Below, one piece after another: positions 6,962 to 14,468 of a stretch of DNA of 64,000 nt. The notes beneath the pieces were generated by a model. That model was not told the DNA's origin, searched no databases, and worked only from the letters and a program-made list of their open reading frames with translations. This DNA comes from Desulforamulus ferrireducens (GTDB taxonomy: Bacteria; Bacillota; Desulfotomaculia; Desulfotomaculales; Desulfotomaculaceae), in contig NZ_CP019698.1 of assembly GCF_002005145.1 (NCBI RefSeq), positions 3,038,001-3,102,000 on the forward strand, in the 5' to 3' direction. A program made the translations under genes and the position numbers. Position 1 is the first letter of the stretch; the number at the start of each line of letters is the position of its first letter.

Positions 6962-7369
6962 TTCTCAGCTCCTGAATCACCACTTCCGCCCGCTCCTGCA
7001 CTCCGGGCCGGACGAACAGGCCGGCTTTCAGCCTGGTGACCTGCCGGTCGTCACGCCAGGCGATGCCGTTTAAGCCGTCCTGGATGCTTTTGACGTAGTT
7101 GTCCAGGTCGCCCCCGGGCGCGGACAAATATACGTTTACCTGCAGCTTGACCGGACCGTCGTAGGGGTTTTTAAACACCTGTTTGCCCACCCAGCCCACG
7201 GTTTCTTCGTAGCTGCGGCTTTTCTTCGGGGGATTAAGGAAAGGGGACACACCTCAGCTTTCGGGTCAATGCTTTGGGGTCGAGGAATGTCCCCAATGGA
7301 ATTTTCCGTTTCTGCCTGCCCGGGCCGCTGTTTGGGCACCGGGCGGCCCGGGATGGTGAACGTCACCAA
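6945..7369 (-). pseudogene. rusA: RusA-family Holliday junction resolvase, interrupted by hairpin H5
   Basis: The N-terminal piece (7369 down to about 7300, FTIPGRPVPKQRPGQAETEN) and the C-terminal piece (from about 7238, NPPKKSRSYEETVGWVGKQV, then APGGDLDNYVKSIQDGLNG with the DxDN catalytic motif and WRDDRQV) are in different frames. The interruption is about 59 bases of hairpin repeat H5. Removing it joins the halves into a normal RusA of about 120 residues. The insert is not a multiple of three, so full-length resolvase cannot be made. A GTG inside the repeat (7250) could start a 101-residue product lacking the first strand. RusA resolves Holliday junctions in phage recombination and partners the Sak4/SMC genes here. 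Confidence 0.75.
7243..7294. repeat. Conserved-loop hairpin H5, inserted in rusA
   Basis: GGGGACACACCTC ... GAGGAATGTCCCC arms around a loop with GCTTTCGGGTC and GCTTTGGGGTC. Its arms match H6, H8 and H9. Position inside a conserved coding sequence shows it moved there. Confidence 0.8.
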
Positions 7370-7771
7370 TCAAATCACCCCCGCATTTTGCAACGTGCGG
7401 AACATGTCCCGGCACGCTCTGGGGGTCCGGGCCAGCCGGGCTGCTGCCTGGTGGGGCTTTTGTTTTTGGACGGCGACAAGTACCGCCAGCCGGTACATTT
7501 CGGTGTCGGTCCAGGCGTTTTTGGTCCGGTGCCGGCGGGCGGCGTTGAATCTTTGCACCCGCTCCAGCAGCTCGTAAGGCGGTTGAACTGTTCCGGTTTG
7601 CGCCCCGCGGGGCTGCGGGCCGGCATAACCATGCATGGCCGGGTTGCTGTGCCATACGGGGTCGGGCAAATCGCTGCGCCGGGACTGGGTCTCCCAGAAG
7701 GCGTGCAGGTTGTCTTCCAGCACCCGACCGGTGGGGATGTCCACCCTGATGATGCACTCATTGCTGGACAT
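7370..7771 (-). CDS. Hypothetical protein with C-terminal Myb/SANT-like helix-turn-helix
   Basis: A protein of 133 residues; ATG 7771 has AAAGGAG 8 bases upstream. The N-terminal half is non-repetitive and unassigned. The C-terminal half (NAWTDTEMYRLAVLVAVQ ... RTPRACRDMFRTLQ) reads like a single Myb/SANT-type three-helix DNA-binding domain of the kind seen in phage replication and terminase-region proteins. It sits between the replication initiator and rusA. Confidence 0.6.
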   Translation of the reverse strand: MSSNECIIRVDIPTGRVLEDNLHAFWETQSRRSDLPDPVWHSNPAMHGYAGPQPRGAQTGTVQPPYELLERVQRFNAARRHRTKNAWTDTEMYRLAVLVAVQKQKPHQAAARLARTPRACRDMFRTLQNAGVI

Positions 7772-7790
7772 GGGGACCACTCCTTTCTCT

Positions 7791-8954
7791 TTAGCTCATG
7801 TACAGTGACCGGATTAATGCTTTTTTCTCGTCCTGCCGGTTGTCCGCCAAGTTGTCCGTCCGGTCGTCCGACCGGCTTTTTTGACCGTCTTGCGGTGGTT
7901 TTATCCAGTCTAAATACGGTTTGTCCGGCCCCAGGAAAGTGGCGGCGTGTTTGATGTACCGCTGCTGCGTGCCCTGCCTGCGGCACTCGGCGGCGTAGTT
8001 TGCTGCGGCGTTGACCAGGTCCCCAACCAGGCCTTCCGTAGTCAGGCCTTCCGATAGACCTTCCCTGATGCGAATTTTCCAGCACCTGTAGGCACGCTGT
8101 TTTTCCACCTTCCGGGGATAGACGGCCCAGAATTTTTCAAAGTGCGGGTCGTACGCACATGTTTCTTTTTCTTTACTTTTCTTTAATGTTTCTTTAATAT
8201 TTCTTTCGGCACCGCCCGGGCCCTTGCCGCCCCTGGCCTGCGGGGTTTGCAAGGTTGGTGTTTTACCAACCCCGGGGTTGGTGTTTTGCCAACCTTTAGG
8301 TTGGTGATTTACCAACTCGGTAGTTGGTGTTTTACCAACCGGCCCCGTAAGAGTTGGTGATTTACCAACCAAGCCGGCAGGAATAGTTGGTGTTTCACCA
8401 ACCGGTTCTGCAATAAATGTTGGTGTTTTACCAACCGGGCCGGCGGGAATGGTTGGTGAATTACCAACTGCTGTTTCCGCGCCTGGCAATTTACCAACCC
8501 AATTTGCGGTAGTTGTCGGTGAATTACCGACCTTTGCGCCCGGGCCGGTTGATGATTTGCCGGCCCCTGTTCCGGTGCCGGCCGGCGCTGAACCGGCCGC
8601 TTTTTCCGCCAGGTTCCGCTTGAGGATTTGTTTGAAACGCTCCTGCCCGCCGGGCCGGGCCCGGGGAATGCGCCAGCGGTCGTAGTCTTTGTTCAAGGCG
8701 ACCCGCTCGCCGTTTACGGTCAACACTCCGCATTCCACCAACAGGAGCAATTCTTTTTTGATGTCGCTTTTGTCGATGCCGATGACCTGGAAGTCGGCCT
8801 GCCGCAGTACGGCGTATTTGCGGCCGCACCCGTAGCTCAAGCGGATAACCAGCAGGATGATGTTCAGCTGCCGTTTTTTAAAACCAGCCAGGATGATGGC
8901 CTCGAATAATTCGTTGGATATTCTGGTGAACTCGTCGGGTTGCGGGTTGGCCAT
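7791..8954 (-). CDS. Phage replication initiator, lambda-O-like
   Basis: A protein of 387 residues. Residues 1-110 or so match the phage replication protein O N-terminal winged helix (DEFTRISNELFEAIILAGF, KRQLNIILLVIRLSYGCG). The middle (about 140-260) is a low-complexity region of VGKTPT/VGNSPT repeats encoded by the iteron array. The C-terminal region (FEKFWAVYPRKVEKQRAY, then QQRYIKHAATFLGP) is the element common to phage replisome organisers. It would bind the origin within its own gene and load the host helicase. No separate helicase-loader gene is evident nearby. ATG 8954 follows GGGG at 6-bp spacing. Confidence 0.85.
   Translation of the reverse strand: MANPQPDEFTRISNELFEAIILAGFKKRQLNIILLVIRLSYGCGRKYAVLRQADFQVIGIDKSDIKKELLLLVECGVLTVNGERVALNKDYDRWRIPRARPGGQERFKQILKRNLAEKAAGSAPAGTGTGAGKSSTGPGAKVGNSPTTTANWVGKLPGAETAVGNSPTIPAGPVGKTPTFIAEPVGETPTIPAGLVGKSPTLTGPVGKTPTTELVNHQPKGWQNTNPGVGKTPTLQTPQARGGKGPGGAERNIKETLKKSKEKETCAYDPHFEKFWAVYPRKVEKQRAYRCWKIRIREGLSEGLTTEGLVGDLVNAAANYAAECRRQGTQQRYIKHAATFLGPDKPYLDWIKPPQDGQKSRSDDRTDNLADNRQDEKKALIRSLYMS
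8254..8564. repeat. Iteron array: probable replication origin inside the initiator gene
   Basis: Nine full 17-bp palindromic copies of GTTGGTGWTTTACCAAC plus two degenerate ones start at 8254, 8277, 8300, 8323, 8353, 8386, 8419, 8452, about 8482, 8515 and 8548. Spacing is 23 bp for the first four and 30-33 bp for the rest, near whole turns of the helix. Copies at 8277 and 8300 fall in other reading frames (GWQNTN, LVNHQP) than the VGKTPT copies, so the DNA is what is conserved. This matches lambda, where ori lies in gene O. Confidence 0.8.
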
Positions 8955-8969
8955 GACGTCCCCCTGATA

Positions 8970-9185
8970 CTATTTGATTAAGAATGCGCACAGCCGCAGC
9001 AAAAAGTACCCCGCCGCCAGGGCCAGCACGGTATAGGCAACATTTTCCCCCCGGCGCGTATGCGGCGCTTCCAGCCATTCCTGCACCCGGGTGACCAGCC
9101 TGTCCAGCGCACGGGCCGGGCGGCGGACCGGTCCCGGCCTGGTGGATACTCCCTGCTTGAAGACTTGTGCTTTTATGTCCTTCAT
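8970..9185 (-). CDS. Small membrane-anchored hypothetical protein, 71 aa
   Basis: The ATG overlaps the TGA of the upstream gene (ATGA), so the two are coupled. The N-terminal half is basic (RPGPVRRPARALDRLVTR) and the last 22 residues form one hydrophobic segment (VAYTVLALAAGYFLLRLCAFLI), predicting a tail anchor. Function unknown. Confidence 0.55.
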   Translation of the reverse strand: MKDIKAQVFKQGVSTRPGPVRRPARALDRLVTRVQEWLEAPHTRRGENVAYTVLALAAGYFLLRLCAFLIK

Positions 9186-9523
9186 TTGTCCAGCACCAGC
9201 TTGAAGTGCCGGTCGAACATGGACTGGGCTATCTTCTCCAGCGCCCGGGCGCGTTTGAATATTTTCACCGCCCGGGGCCTTAAGTGCCGGGTGGCTATTT
9301 CCATGTCTTCGGCGCTTGTGATGATGAAGTAACCGCCGGCGCCGGGCTCGGTGCTGCTGCCGATGGGCAGGCCGTGTTCCACCACCAGGTGGTAGATGAT
9401 TTCCCGAGCCTCCCGCTCGCTTAAGCCGGTCAGTTCGGCCAGCCGGCGTTTATGCACGGCCTGCTTGCAGCCGGCGGGGATCAGCCCCAGCACCAGGCGC
9501 TCTTTGCGGGTCAACTGTTCCAC
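9182..9523 (-). CDS. Winged-helix/HTH protein of the replication operon, 113 aa
   Basis: Starts at GTG with AAGGAG upstream. Residues 5-60 form a helix-turn-helix (KERLVLGLIPAG, then RRLAELTGLSEREAREIIYHL) followed by a wing (GYFIITSAEDMEIATRHL). This layout is common in phage early operons next to the initiator gene. It probably binds DNA; its targets are unknown. The 188 bases upstream to 9711 show no gene. Confidence 0.6.
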   Translation of the reverse strand: MEQLTRKERLVLGLIPAGCKQAVHKRRLAELTGLSEREAREIIYHLVVEHGLPIGSSTEPGAGGYFIITSAEDMEIATRHLRPRAVKIFKRARALEKIAQSMFDRHFKLVLDK

Positions 9524-9711
9524 TGCTGTTTCACTCCTTCCCCGGGGGTTGCCCCCGCAAGTCTTCCGTTACAAATTCCGCCGGGTACGTTCTGCGCACA
9601 CCCCCTGCGGCGATGTGCCCCTGTACCTGGTTGCAGCGTTATTCACCAGGCGTTCTTTGCACTGCGGGACGCGCCGCGGCCCGTTTGTTTATGATTAATC
9701 GGCGTTTTACA

Positions 9712-9954
9712 TTAGCGCACTGCTTTGCTCATGCGCTCGCAGAGTTCGGCTTTTTGCTCTAAAGGCCAATCTTTGATTATGGATAGCAGCACCGCTCGCA
9801 GGCAGCTGTGGCACTGGTCGATTTCCCGGTATTCTTCTTCCGTGCGCCCGCTGGCTGTATCTCTGTAAGTGTCATAGGGTATGTGCAGCGGGCGGCAGCC
9901 GGACGGCAGCTTTTCCCCGCAGCGGTCGCAGGTGCGGTAAGTGTGTTCCGCCAT
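9712..9954 (-). CDS. Small zinc-ribbon protein, 80 aa
   Basis: ATG 9954 is preceded by GGGGGA; an upstream ATG (9999) lies in the neighbouring hairpin repeat and is not used here. CDRCGEKL near the N-terminus and CHSCLRAV later give a CxxC...CxxC zinc-binding pattern. Function unknown; probably a small DNA- or RNA-interacting protein of the early operon. Confidence 0.6.
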   Translation of the reverse strand: MAEHTYRTCDRCGEKLPSGCRPLHIPYDTYRDTASGRTEEEYREIDQCHSCLRAVLLSIIKDWPLEQKAELCERMSKAVR

Positions 9955-9989
9955 TTGGAGTCCCCCTTTAATCACAGTTTTTAAGATGA

Positions 9990-10147
9990 AAGGGGACACA
10001 CCTTTAGCTTTCGGGTCACCGGTTAAGAGATACCTTTCAGCTTTAAGGTCAATGCTCCCGGGTCAAGTGATACCCTTTTAGCTTTATGATCAATGCCCCC
10101 GGGTCAAGGTATGCCCCAATAAAGTTTGGGGTTCCAGGCATGTCCCC
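9990..10147. repeat. Compound cluster of the 11-mer hairpin family (H7)
   Basis: It opens with GGGGACACACCTTTAGCTTT and closes with GGCATGTCCCC. Between lie two tandem blocks, each AGCTTTAxGxTCAATGC followed by CCCGGGTC. From 10148 to 10259 I see no convincing gene. Confidence 0.55.
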
Positions 10148-10259
10148 AATTAAATTCCGCAGTTTTTCCGCAGTCTTAATCGCTGCGCGGCAAGGCCGCA
10201 TTTTTGCCGGGGTCCGGCCCCGCCTGCCGGCAAGCGGGACCGGTTCAGCATGCGCCCGG

Positions 10260-10724
10260 CTAACCTCGTACCGCCACCAGCATCCCTTCGTGCAGCGGGC
10301 AGTGGTCGCCTGTGTCATTGAAAAAATAGTAACCGCCGTACCGGCTGGCGTGTTCCACCCGGCCCAGGTGCCAGCCTCGGTCCGGGCCGCCGGGGATATA
10401 CACTTCGATGGGCCGGCCGCTGGTGAATTCGGTGCCGGTGGTGTCCATGACGTACCGCCCGTTGGGCTGTATAAATATCCGTCCCTCGGTGCGGGGTTTT
10501 TGCAGGTACTCCACCCACCGGGCCAGGTCTGCGATTTCCGCGCCGTTTTCGCAAAGGTTGATCAGCTTTTGCAGTTCCGCCCGCTCGATGCCCTTCAGCC
10601 GGTCCAGGTAGGGGTAGAGGCCGGCCACCCGGTCCATTTGGTCCAGGGTGGCGGCCAGCAGTTCGCCCAGTTTGGTTACTTCTCTATTTGCGGAAATTCC
10701 ACGCCCCCGTTTAATCGGGGACAT
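10260..10724 (-). CDS. Hypothetical protein whose only plausible start lies in a repeat
   Basis: The gene-like part runs from VTKLGELLAATLDQMDRVAG to the end, with a beta-rich C-terminal half (GRPIEVYIPGGPDRGW, SRYGGYYFFNDTGDH) that looks like a genuine small domain. No ATG, GTG or TTG lies in frame at its natural beginning; the nearest is ATG 10724 inside hairpin H8, giving 154 residues. The repeat has probably replaced the native start. Function unknown; composition fits the operon. Confidence 0.5.
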   Translation of the reverse strand: MSPIKRGRGISANREVTKLGELLAATLDQMDRVAGLYPYLDRLKGIERAELQKLINLCENGAEIADLARWVEYLQKPRTEGRIFIQPNGRYVMDTTGTEFTSGRPIEVYIPGGPDRGWHLGRVEHASRYGGYYFFNDTGDHCPLHEGMLVAVRG

Positions 10725-10800
10725 TCCTCGCCCGAATAGACCCGACCCCGTAACAGAGGTGTGTCCCCTTTCATATAAAGCTGAGGGGTGTCCCCTTTTC
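10717..10800. repeat. Conserved-loop hairpin H8 plus partial copy
   Basis: GGGGACATTCCTCG at 10717 pairs with AGGTGTGTCCCC ending at 10768. The loop on the minus strand holds TTACGGGGTC and a degenerate second unit. Another GAGGGGTGTCCCC arm follows to 10796. Confidence 0.6.
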
Positions 10801-12822
10801 TTATCCTGCAGCATGTGCGGCACCCCCTTCCACGGCGGGCCTGCCGCGCCCGCCGCCCAGCTCGCTGACCGCGCCGCCCTCCACCCAGAACATTTTTACG
10901 CCCGGCAGCCCGGGGTTTTGAGGGATTACGTCGCCCACGGTGCAAAAGAGCATGATTTGGTCGAACTGGCCCAGCATGCCCAGCAGGGTACCCGTGAGCA
11001 AATCCCGGTTGTCCTGGTCCAGCATGTCCACTTCATCCACGGCCAGAAATTTCAGCCCGGTTATTTTTGCGATGGCGGCCTGCAGCGCGATGCCCACCCG
11101 GAGCTGCTCGCTTTTGGAGAGCAGCTTGACGGGCAGGGCCGAGCCGTCCCGGTGTACCAGCGGGGTGAAGTCTTCCTTCCAGGTGATCTGGTAGCGTTCG
11201 TCGGTAAAGGCGGCCAGCAGGGTGTTGATCTTTTCCGTCAGCCCGGCTATCCGGTCGCCCAGCAGGGTTTTCCGGATGCCGTCCGGCCCCAGGGCCTTGA
11301 CCATACGCTCGGTAACGGCCAGTTCCTTTTCCAGCACTTCCAGGTCCTGCTGCAGCTGGCGGGCCTGCCGGCGGCCGTGTTCGGCCACTTCCAGCTGTCT
11401 CAAAATATCCCGCCCCTGGTCGATGCGCCCCTGCAGGCGGTCGATTTCCTCGGGGTCGGCCCCGCTTTTGTGCAGGGTTTCTTCCCAGGCGGACGCCTCC
11501 TGCCGGGTGTTGTCCAGTTCCCTCTGGGTGCGGGCGATGGCTTCGCCCAGGCCGTGTAGTGCGGTCCGGGCGGCGTCCAGTTCGGCCAGGGTTTTCTCTA
11601 TTGCGCCGGCCCGGTGCTGCAGTTCCCGCTTTTGGCCCTGTATTTTTTTGATGCCGGCACGGAGGTGGTCAACTTTCTCGGCGGCAGCGGTGTTTTCCAG
11701 TTCCAACTGGTTGATTAGTTCCTGTACTTCGCCCCCGCTCATGCGGCAGGCTATCAGTTCCGGGGCCAAGGGACACCGGCCGTCGAAGGCCTGCAGTTTT
11801 TCCGCCACCGCCCGCCTGGCCCGGTCCGCGGCCTGCAGCGCGGCCAGTTCCCGATCGTATTCGGCCGCCGTGTTCGCGGCCTGTTCCGCCTGCGATTTCA
11901 ACCGGTCCAATTCTTGAGCCAGCCCGTCCCGGTCCCGTCCCGCCGTTTCCCGCTCCAGCCTGCTTTTTTCCCCGTTCAGGCGTTCCAGTTCAGCGGCCAG
12001 TCTGTTGACCCGCTCCCGGCACCTGGCCAGGTTTTCCTGTGCGGCCCGGCGCGCGCCGTGAGCCTTGAGCAGTTCGTTTTTCTCCCTTTCCAGCTCGGCC
12101 AGCTGTTTTTCCACAGTTTCTTTGTCCTCCAGGTCCAGGCCGTCCGGCAGATTGGGCAGTTCCATTTCGGCCAGCGCCGCCCGGGTGCGTTCCAGATCCT
12201 TTTTGGCCTCCCGGCGCTGTTCCCAGGCACGCTTTTCCATACCTTCCAGGATGGCGGGGTCCCCGCCGAATCCCCGGGGTAGCAGGGCTTTTACCCTGGC
12301 GGCCGCTTCTTGGGCCTGGTCACCGGCAGCCCCGTTGCCGCGCAGGTACTGCACGGTGGCGTCGGCTATTTCTTCCGCGGTGCAGGAGATACCGCACAGG
12401 GCGAACAGGAACGCTTTTTGTTCTGCGGGGGACATAGTTGTAAAGGAGCCAGCGTTTAGTACCAGCTGCACCACTTGTTCGTCTGCCCCCAGATGGTGGT
12501 GGATGGCGGCCTGTCCTTCCTGGATGTTCCGGCTTTTGCCCACGGTGAGGGTGTGGGGCGGCATGGCCCGGACCACGCCGCCCAGGCCGGCCAGTTCCAA
12601 CCCCACCTGGCAGTTTTTCTCTTTCCGGGTGACCAGGTCGCCCGCTCCCCGGCCGGCCCGGTCGGTCCACAGGTTGCGCCCGGTCAGGGCCCACTCGATG
12701 GCGGCCAGGATGCTTGATTTGCCGCTGTTGTTGCGCCCGATGAATATGTTCATTTTGTCAAGCTCAATGGTGCTGTTTCTGTGGTTGCGGAAATTGTGCA
12801 GGGCCAGTTTGGTAATGTGCAT
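10801..12822 (-). CDS. SMC/Rad50-like ATPase of the element's recombination module
   Basis: A protein of 673 residues with split ABC-type ATPase ends and a coiled-coil middle. Residues 1-60 contain the N-terminal strand ITKLALHNFRNHRNSTIEL and Walker A GRNNSGKSS. A Gln/Glu-rich coiled coil spans about 190-500 with RCPLAPELIACRMSGGE, a possible degenerate zinc-hook-like turn, near the middle. The C-terminal lobe has LLSKSEQLRVGIALQ (signature-like) and FLAVDEVDML (Walker B). Such proteins, resembling SbcC/Rad50 or phage gp46, process DNA ends with a nuclease partner; no SbcD-type partner is visible. ATG 12822 follows AAAGGAGGAT. It lies directly after the Sak4-like gene in the operon. Confidence 0.8.
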   Translation of the reverse strand: MHITKLALHNFRNHRNSTIELDKMNIFIGRNNSGKSSILAAIEWALTGRNLWTDRAGRGAGDLVTRKEKNCQVGLELAGLGGVVRAMPPHTLTVGKSRNIQEGQAAIHHHLGADEQVVQLVLNAGSFTTMSPAEQKAFLFALCGISCTAEEIADATVQYLRGNGAAGDQAQEAAARVKALLPRGFGGDPAILEGMEKRAWEQRREAKKDLERTRAALAEMELPNLPDGLDLEDKETVEKQLAELEREKNELLKAHGARRAAQENLARCRERVNRLAAELERLNGEKSRLERETAGRDRDGLAQELDRLKSQAEQAANTAAEYDRELAALQAADRARRAVAEKLQAFDGRCPLAPELIACRMSGGEVQELINQLELENTAAAEKVDHLRAGIKKIQGQKRELQHRAGAIEKTLAELDAARTALHGLGEAIARTQRELDNTRQEASAWEETLHKSGADPEEIDRLQGRIDQGRDILRQLEVAEHGRRQARQLQQDLEVLEKELAVTERMVKALGPDGIRKTLLGDRIAGLTEKINTLLAAFTDERYQITWKEDFTPLVHRDGSALPVKLLSKSEQLRVGIALQAAIAKITGLKFLAVDEVDMLDQDNRDLLTGTLLGMLGQFDQIMLFCTVGDVIPQNPGLPGVKMFWVEGGAVSELGGGRGRPAVEGGAAHAAG

Positions 12823-13216
12823 TTTATGTGATCCTCCTTTGGGGGGTATGGTGGTAATGTGGTTATGTTCATTTAGCTTTTGCCACTAGCAAAAGGGTGC
12901 GCGTTAGCGCATGGGGCGGCAATTGCAGACCCTTATGGAAAGAGGCACCGTTTAAGGAATGGGGACACACCTTCCCCTCTTAGGGGTCGTAGCTTTGGGG
13001 TCGAAGGAATGTCCCCGATTATATGGGTCGAGGAATGTCCCCAACGTATTGCGCGTTAGCGCATGGGGCGGCTTCCGCCGCCCCTATAAGGGTAGGGGTT
13101 GTGCCCGCTATATAAGCCGGCCCGCCGCCAAGCCGCTATCGTTCGTCACCGGTCCCGGTTACCCGAAGGTATTGGCTCTCCCGTCGCAGGCGGGCCGGCA
13201 TTTTTACAGGAATACG
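12823..13216. repeat. Non-coding gap with hairpin H9 and two copies of a TGCGCGTTAGCGCA element
   Basis: Hairpin H9 (12961-13016) has arms GGGGACACACCTTC / GAAGGAATGTCCCC and loop units CTCTTAGGGGTC and GTAGCTTTGGGGTC. A half copy lies at 13030-13042. GCGCGTTAGCGCATGGGGCG occurs at about 12899 and again at 13051. The Shine-Dalgarno of the SMC-like gene is at its left end. No gene is supported. Confidence 0.6.
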
Positions 13217-14452
13217 CTAAAACAGCCGCATTCTGCCGCCGTTCGCCGCCCGGGGCGGGAGCGGTGCCGATTCGGGTTTGGGGTTTGGCCTGCCGCCGGC
13301 CACGCTCAGGAGCAGTTCAATCACCCGGCTGGCCTCGGGTTTGGCCAGGTCCCTGGCCGATTGCTTGCCGGTTTCCTGTTCGATAAGCTGGTGCAGTGCC
13401 GTTTCGTCCAGCCCGGCTTCACCGGCCGTGGCGAATATCTTCTTCAGCTGGGCCTGGGTGGCCGGGGTCTGGCTGGCCGCCCGGGACTGCCGGGCGGTTT
13501 GGTCCGGGCCGGTGGGAGCGGTGCTGTGTGTGTGATTTCCCCCGCTGTTTTGCAGCCGCCCGGCACGCCCCGCGGCCTGCTGCTTGCGGTCAAAAGCGGC
13601 CCGCTCCGGCGCCGGCGGGTTTACCGCTTCTCCCGGCCCGTGTCTCATCGAATTACCGCCGCCGGTATCCGCCTCAGGCGCGGGCCAGGTGCGGTTTTCC
13701 CCGGCACCGCCCGCGGTGCCGCCTGCAGCACTTCCCGCCTCGGCCTGACCGCCGCCCACCACCGTCAGGTTTGGTTGTCGGTCGGCCCGGGACTGTACTT
13801 CCACCCCGGTTTCCGCACCCGGCTTGAACACCAGTCCGTCAAACAGCCCGGTGCGATCCTTAGTGGCGCTGGCGGTGTGGTTGTAATCCAGGTCCAGGAA
13901 AACGGTGAATTCGTACTCCAGCCCGTCCCGCTGGATGGGGTTCAGGCCTACTTTTTTGACCACCGTTTTGCCGTTTTCCACCACCTGGACGTGCTCCATC
14001 TTGGAACGCAGGGTGGCGATGATGTGGCACCTGGACTGCAGCATGGCGTCCACCAGTTCGTTGTGCCTGGGGGTCACCTGCCGCCAGGCGGACCAGGAGT
14101 TGCCGCCCTTGTCCGCGGCGTACCCGTGGATGTCCAGCACGCCGCCGGGCCCGGCCCAGGCGTGGGAAAGGCTGTCGATGATAATTACGTCGTACCCGGC
14201 GTTTTCCGCCGCCCGGATGGCCTCCACGTATTTTTCCGGCGTAAATGGTGCGGTGAGGGTGCAGACGTCGTATTCGCCCAGGTGGGCGTATAGTTCGCCC
14301 GAGCCGCGTTCAGTATCAATCAGCACCACCCGGCCGCCCAGGCCGAAAGACACCTGCAATGCGCTGTATGTTTTTCCGCTGCCGGCCGGGCCGGCAAAGG
14401 CCAGGCGCAGTTTGGCCTTTTTGCGCTGTGCGCGGTGGAATTGTAACGCCAT
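13217..14452 (-). CDS. Sak4-like RecA-fold ATPase (phage recombinase)
   Basis: A protein of 411 residues. Walker A is GPAGSGKT (about 21-28) and Walker B is YDVIIIDSL (about 92-100), followed by HIIATLRSK and a VFLDLDYNHTAS segment, as in AAA_24/Sak4-type phage ATPases that promote single-strand annealing with a partner SSB. The C-terminal third (about 260-411) is a Pro/Gly/Thr-rich linker ending in a small helical domain (TPATQAQLKKIFATAGEAGL...QSARDLAKPEASRVIELL). ATG 14452 follows AAAGGAGG. It is placed upstream of the SMC-like gene and a (broken) rusA, forming a recombination set. Confidence 0.8.
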   Translation of the reverse strand: MALQFHRAQRKKAKLRLAFAGPAGSGKTYSALQVSFGLGGRVVLIDTERGSGELYAHLGEYDVCTLTAPFTPEKYVEAIRAAENAGYDVIIIDSLSHAWAGPGGVLDIHGYAADKGGNSWSAWRQVTPRHNELVDAMLQSRCHIIATLRSKMEHVQVVENGKTVVKKVGLNPIQRDGLEYEFTVFLDLDYNHTASATKDRTGLFDGLVFKPGAETGVEVQSRADRQPNLTVVGGGQAEAGSAAGGTAGGAGENRTWPAPEADTGGGNSMRHGPGEAVNPPAPERAAFDRKQQAAGRAGRLQNSGGNHTHSTAPTGPDQTARQSRAASQTPATQAQLKKIFATAGEAGLDETALHQLIEQETGKQSARDLAKPEASRVIELLLSVAGGRPNPKPESAPLPPRAANGGRMRLF

Positions 14453-14468
14453 TGAATATTCCTCCTTT

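Noticed and set aside
8254-8564. Regular repeats that resemble a small CRISPR array
   Set aside because: The repeats are 17-bp palindromes within an open reading frame, spacers are 6-16 bp and coding, and no cas genes are near. Iterons explain them better.
10049-10318. 89-residue minus-strand frame after the 10260 gene
   Set aside because: Its end is encoded by the H7 repeat cluster and its start overlaps the preceding gene in another frame; no family resemblance.
10086-10739. 217-residue plus-strand frame and similar long plus-strand frames to 14.5 kb
   Set aside because: They are antisense shadows of GC-rich minus-strand genes with clear motifs and ribosome binding sites.
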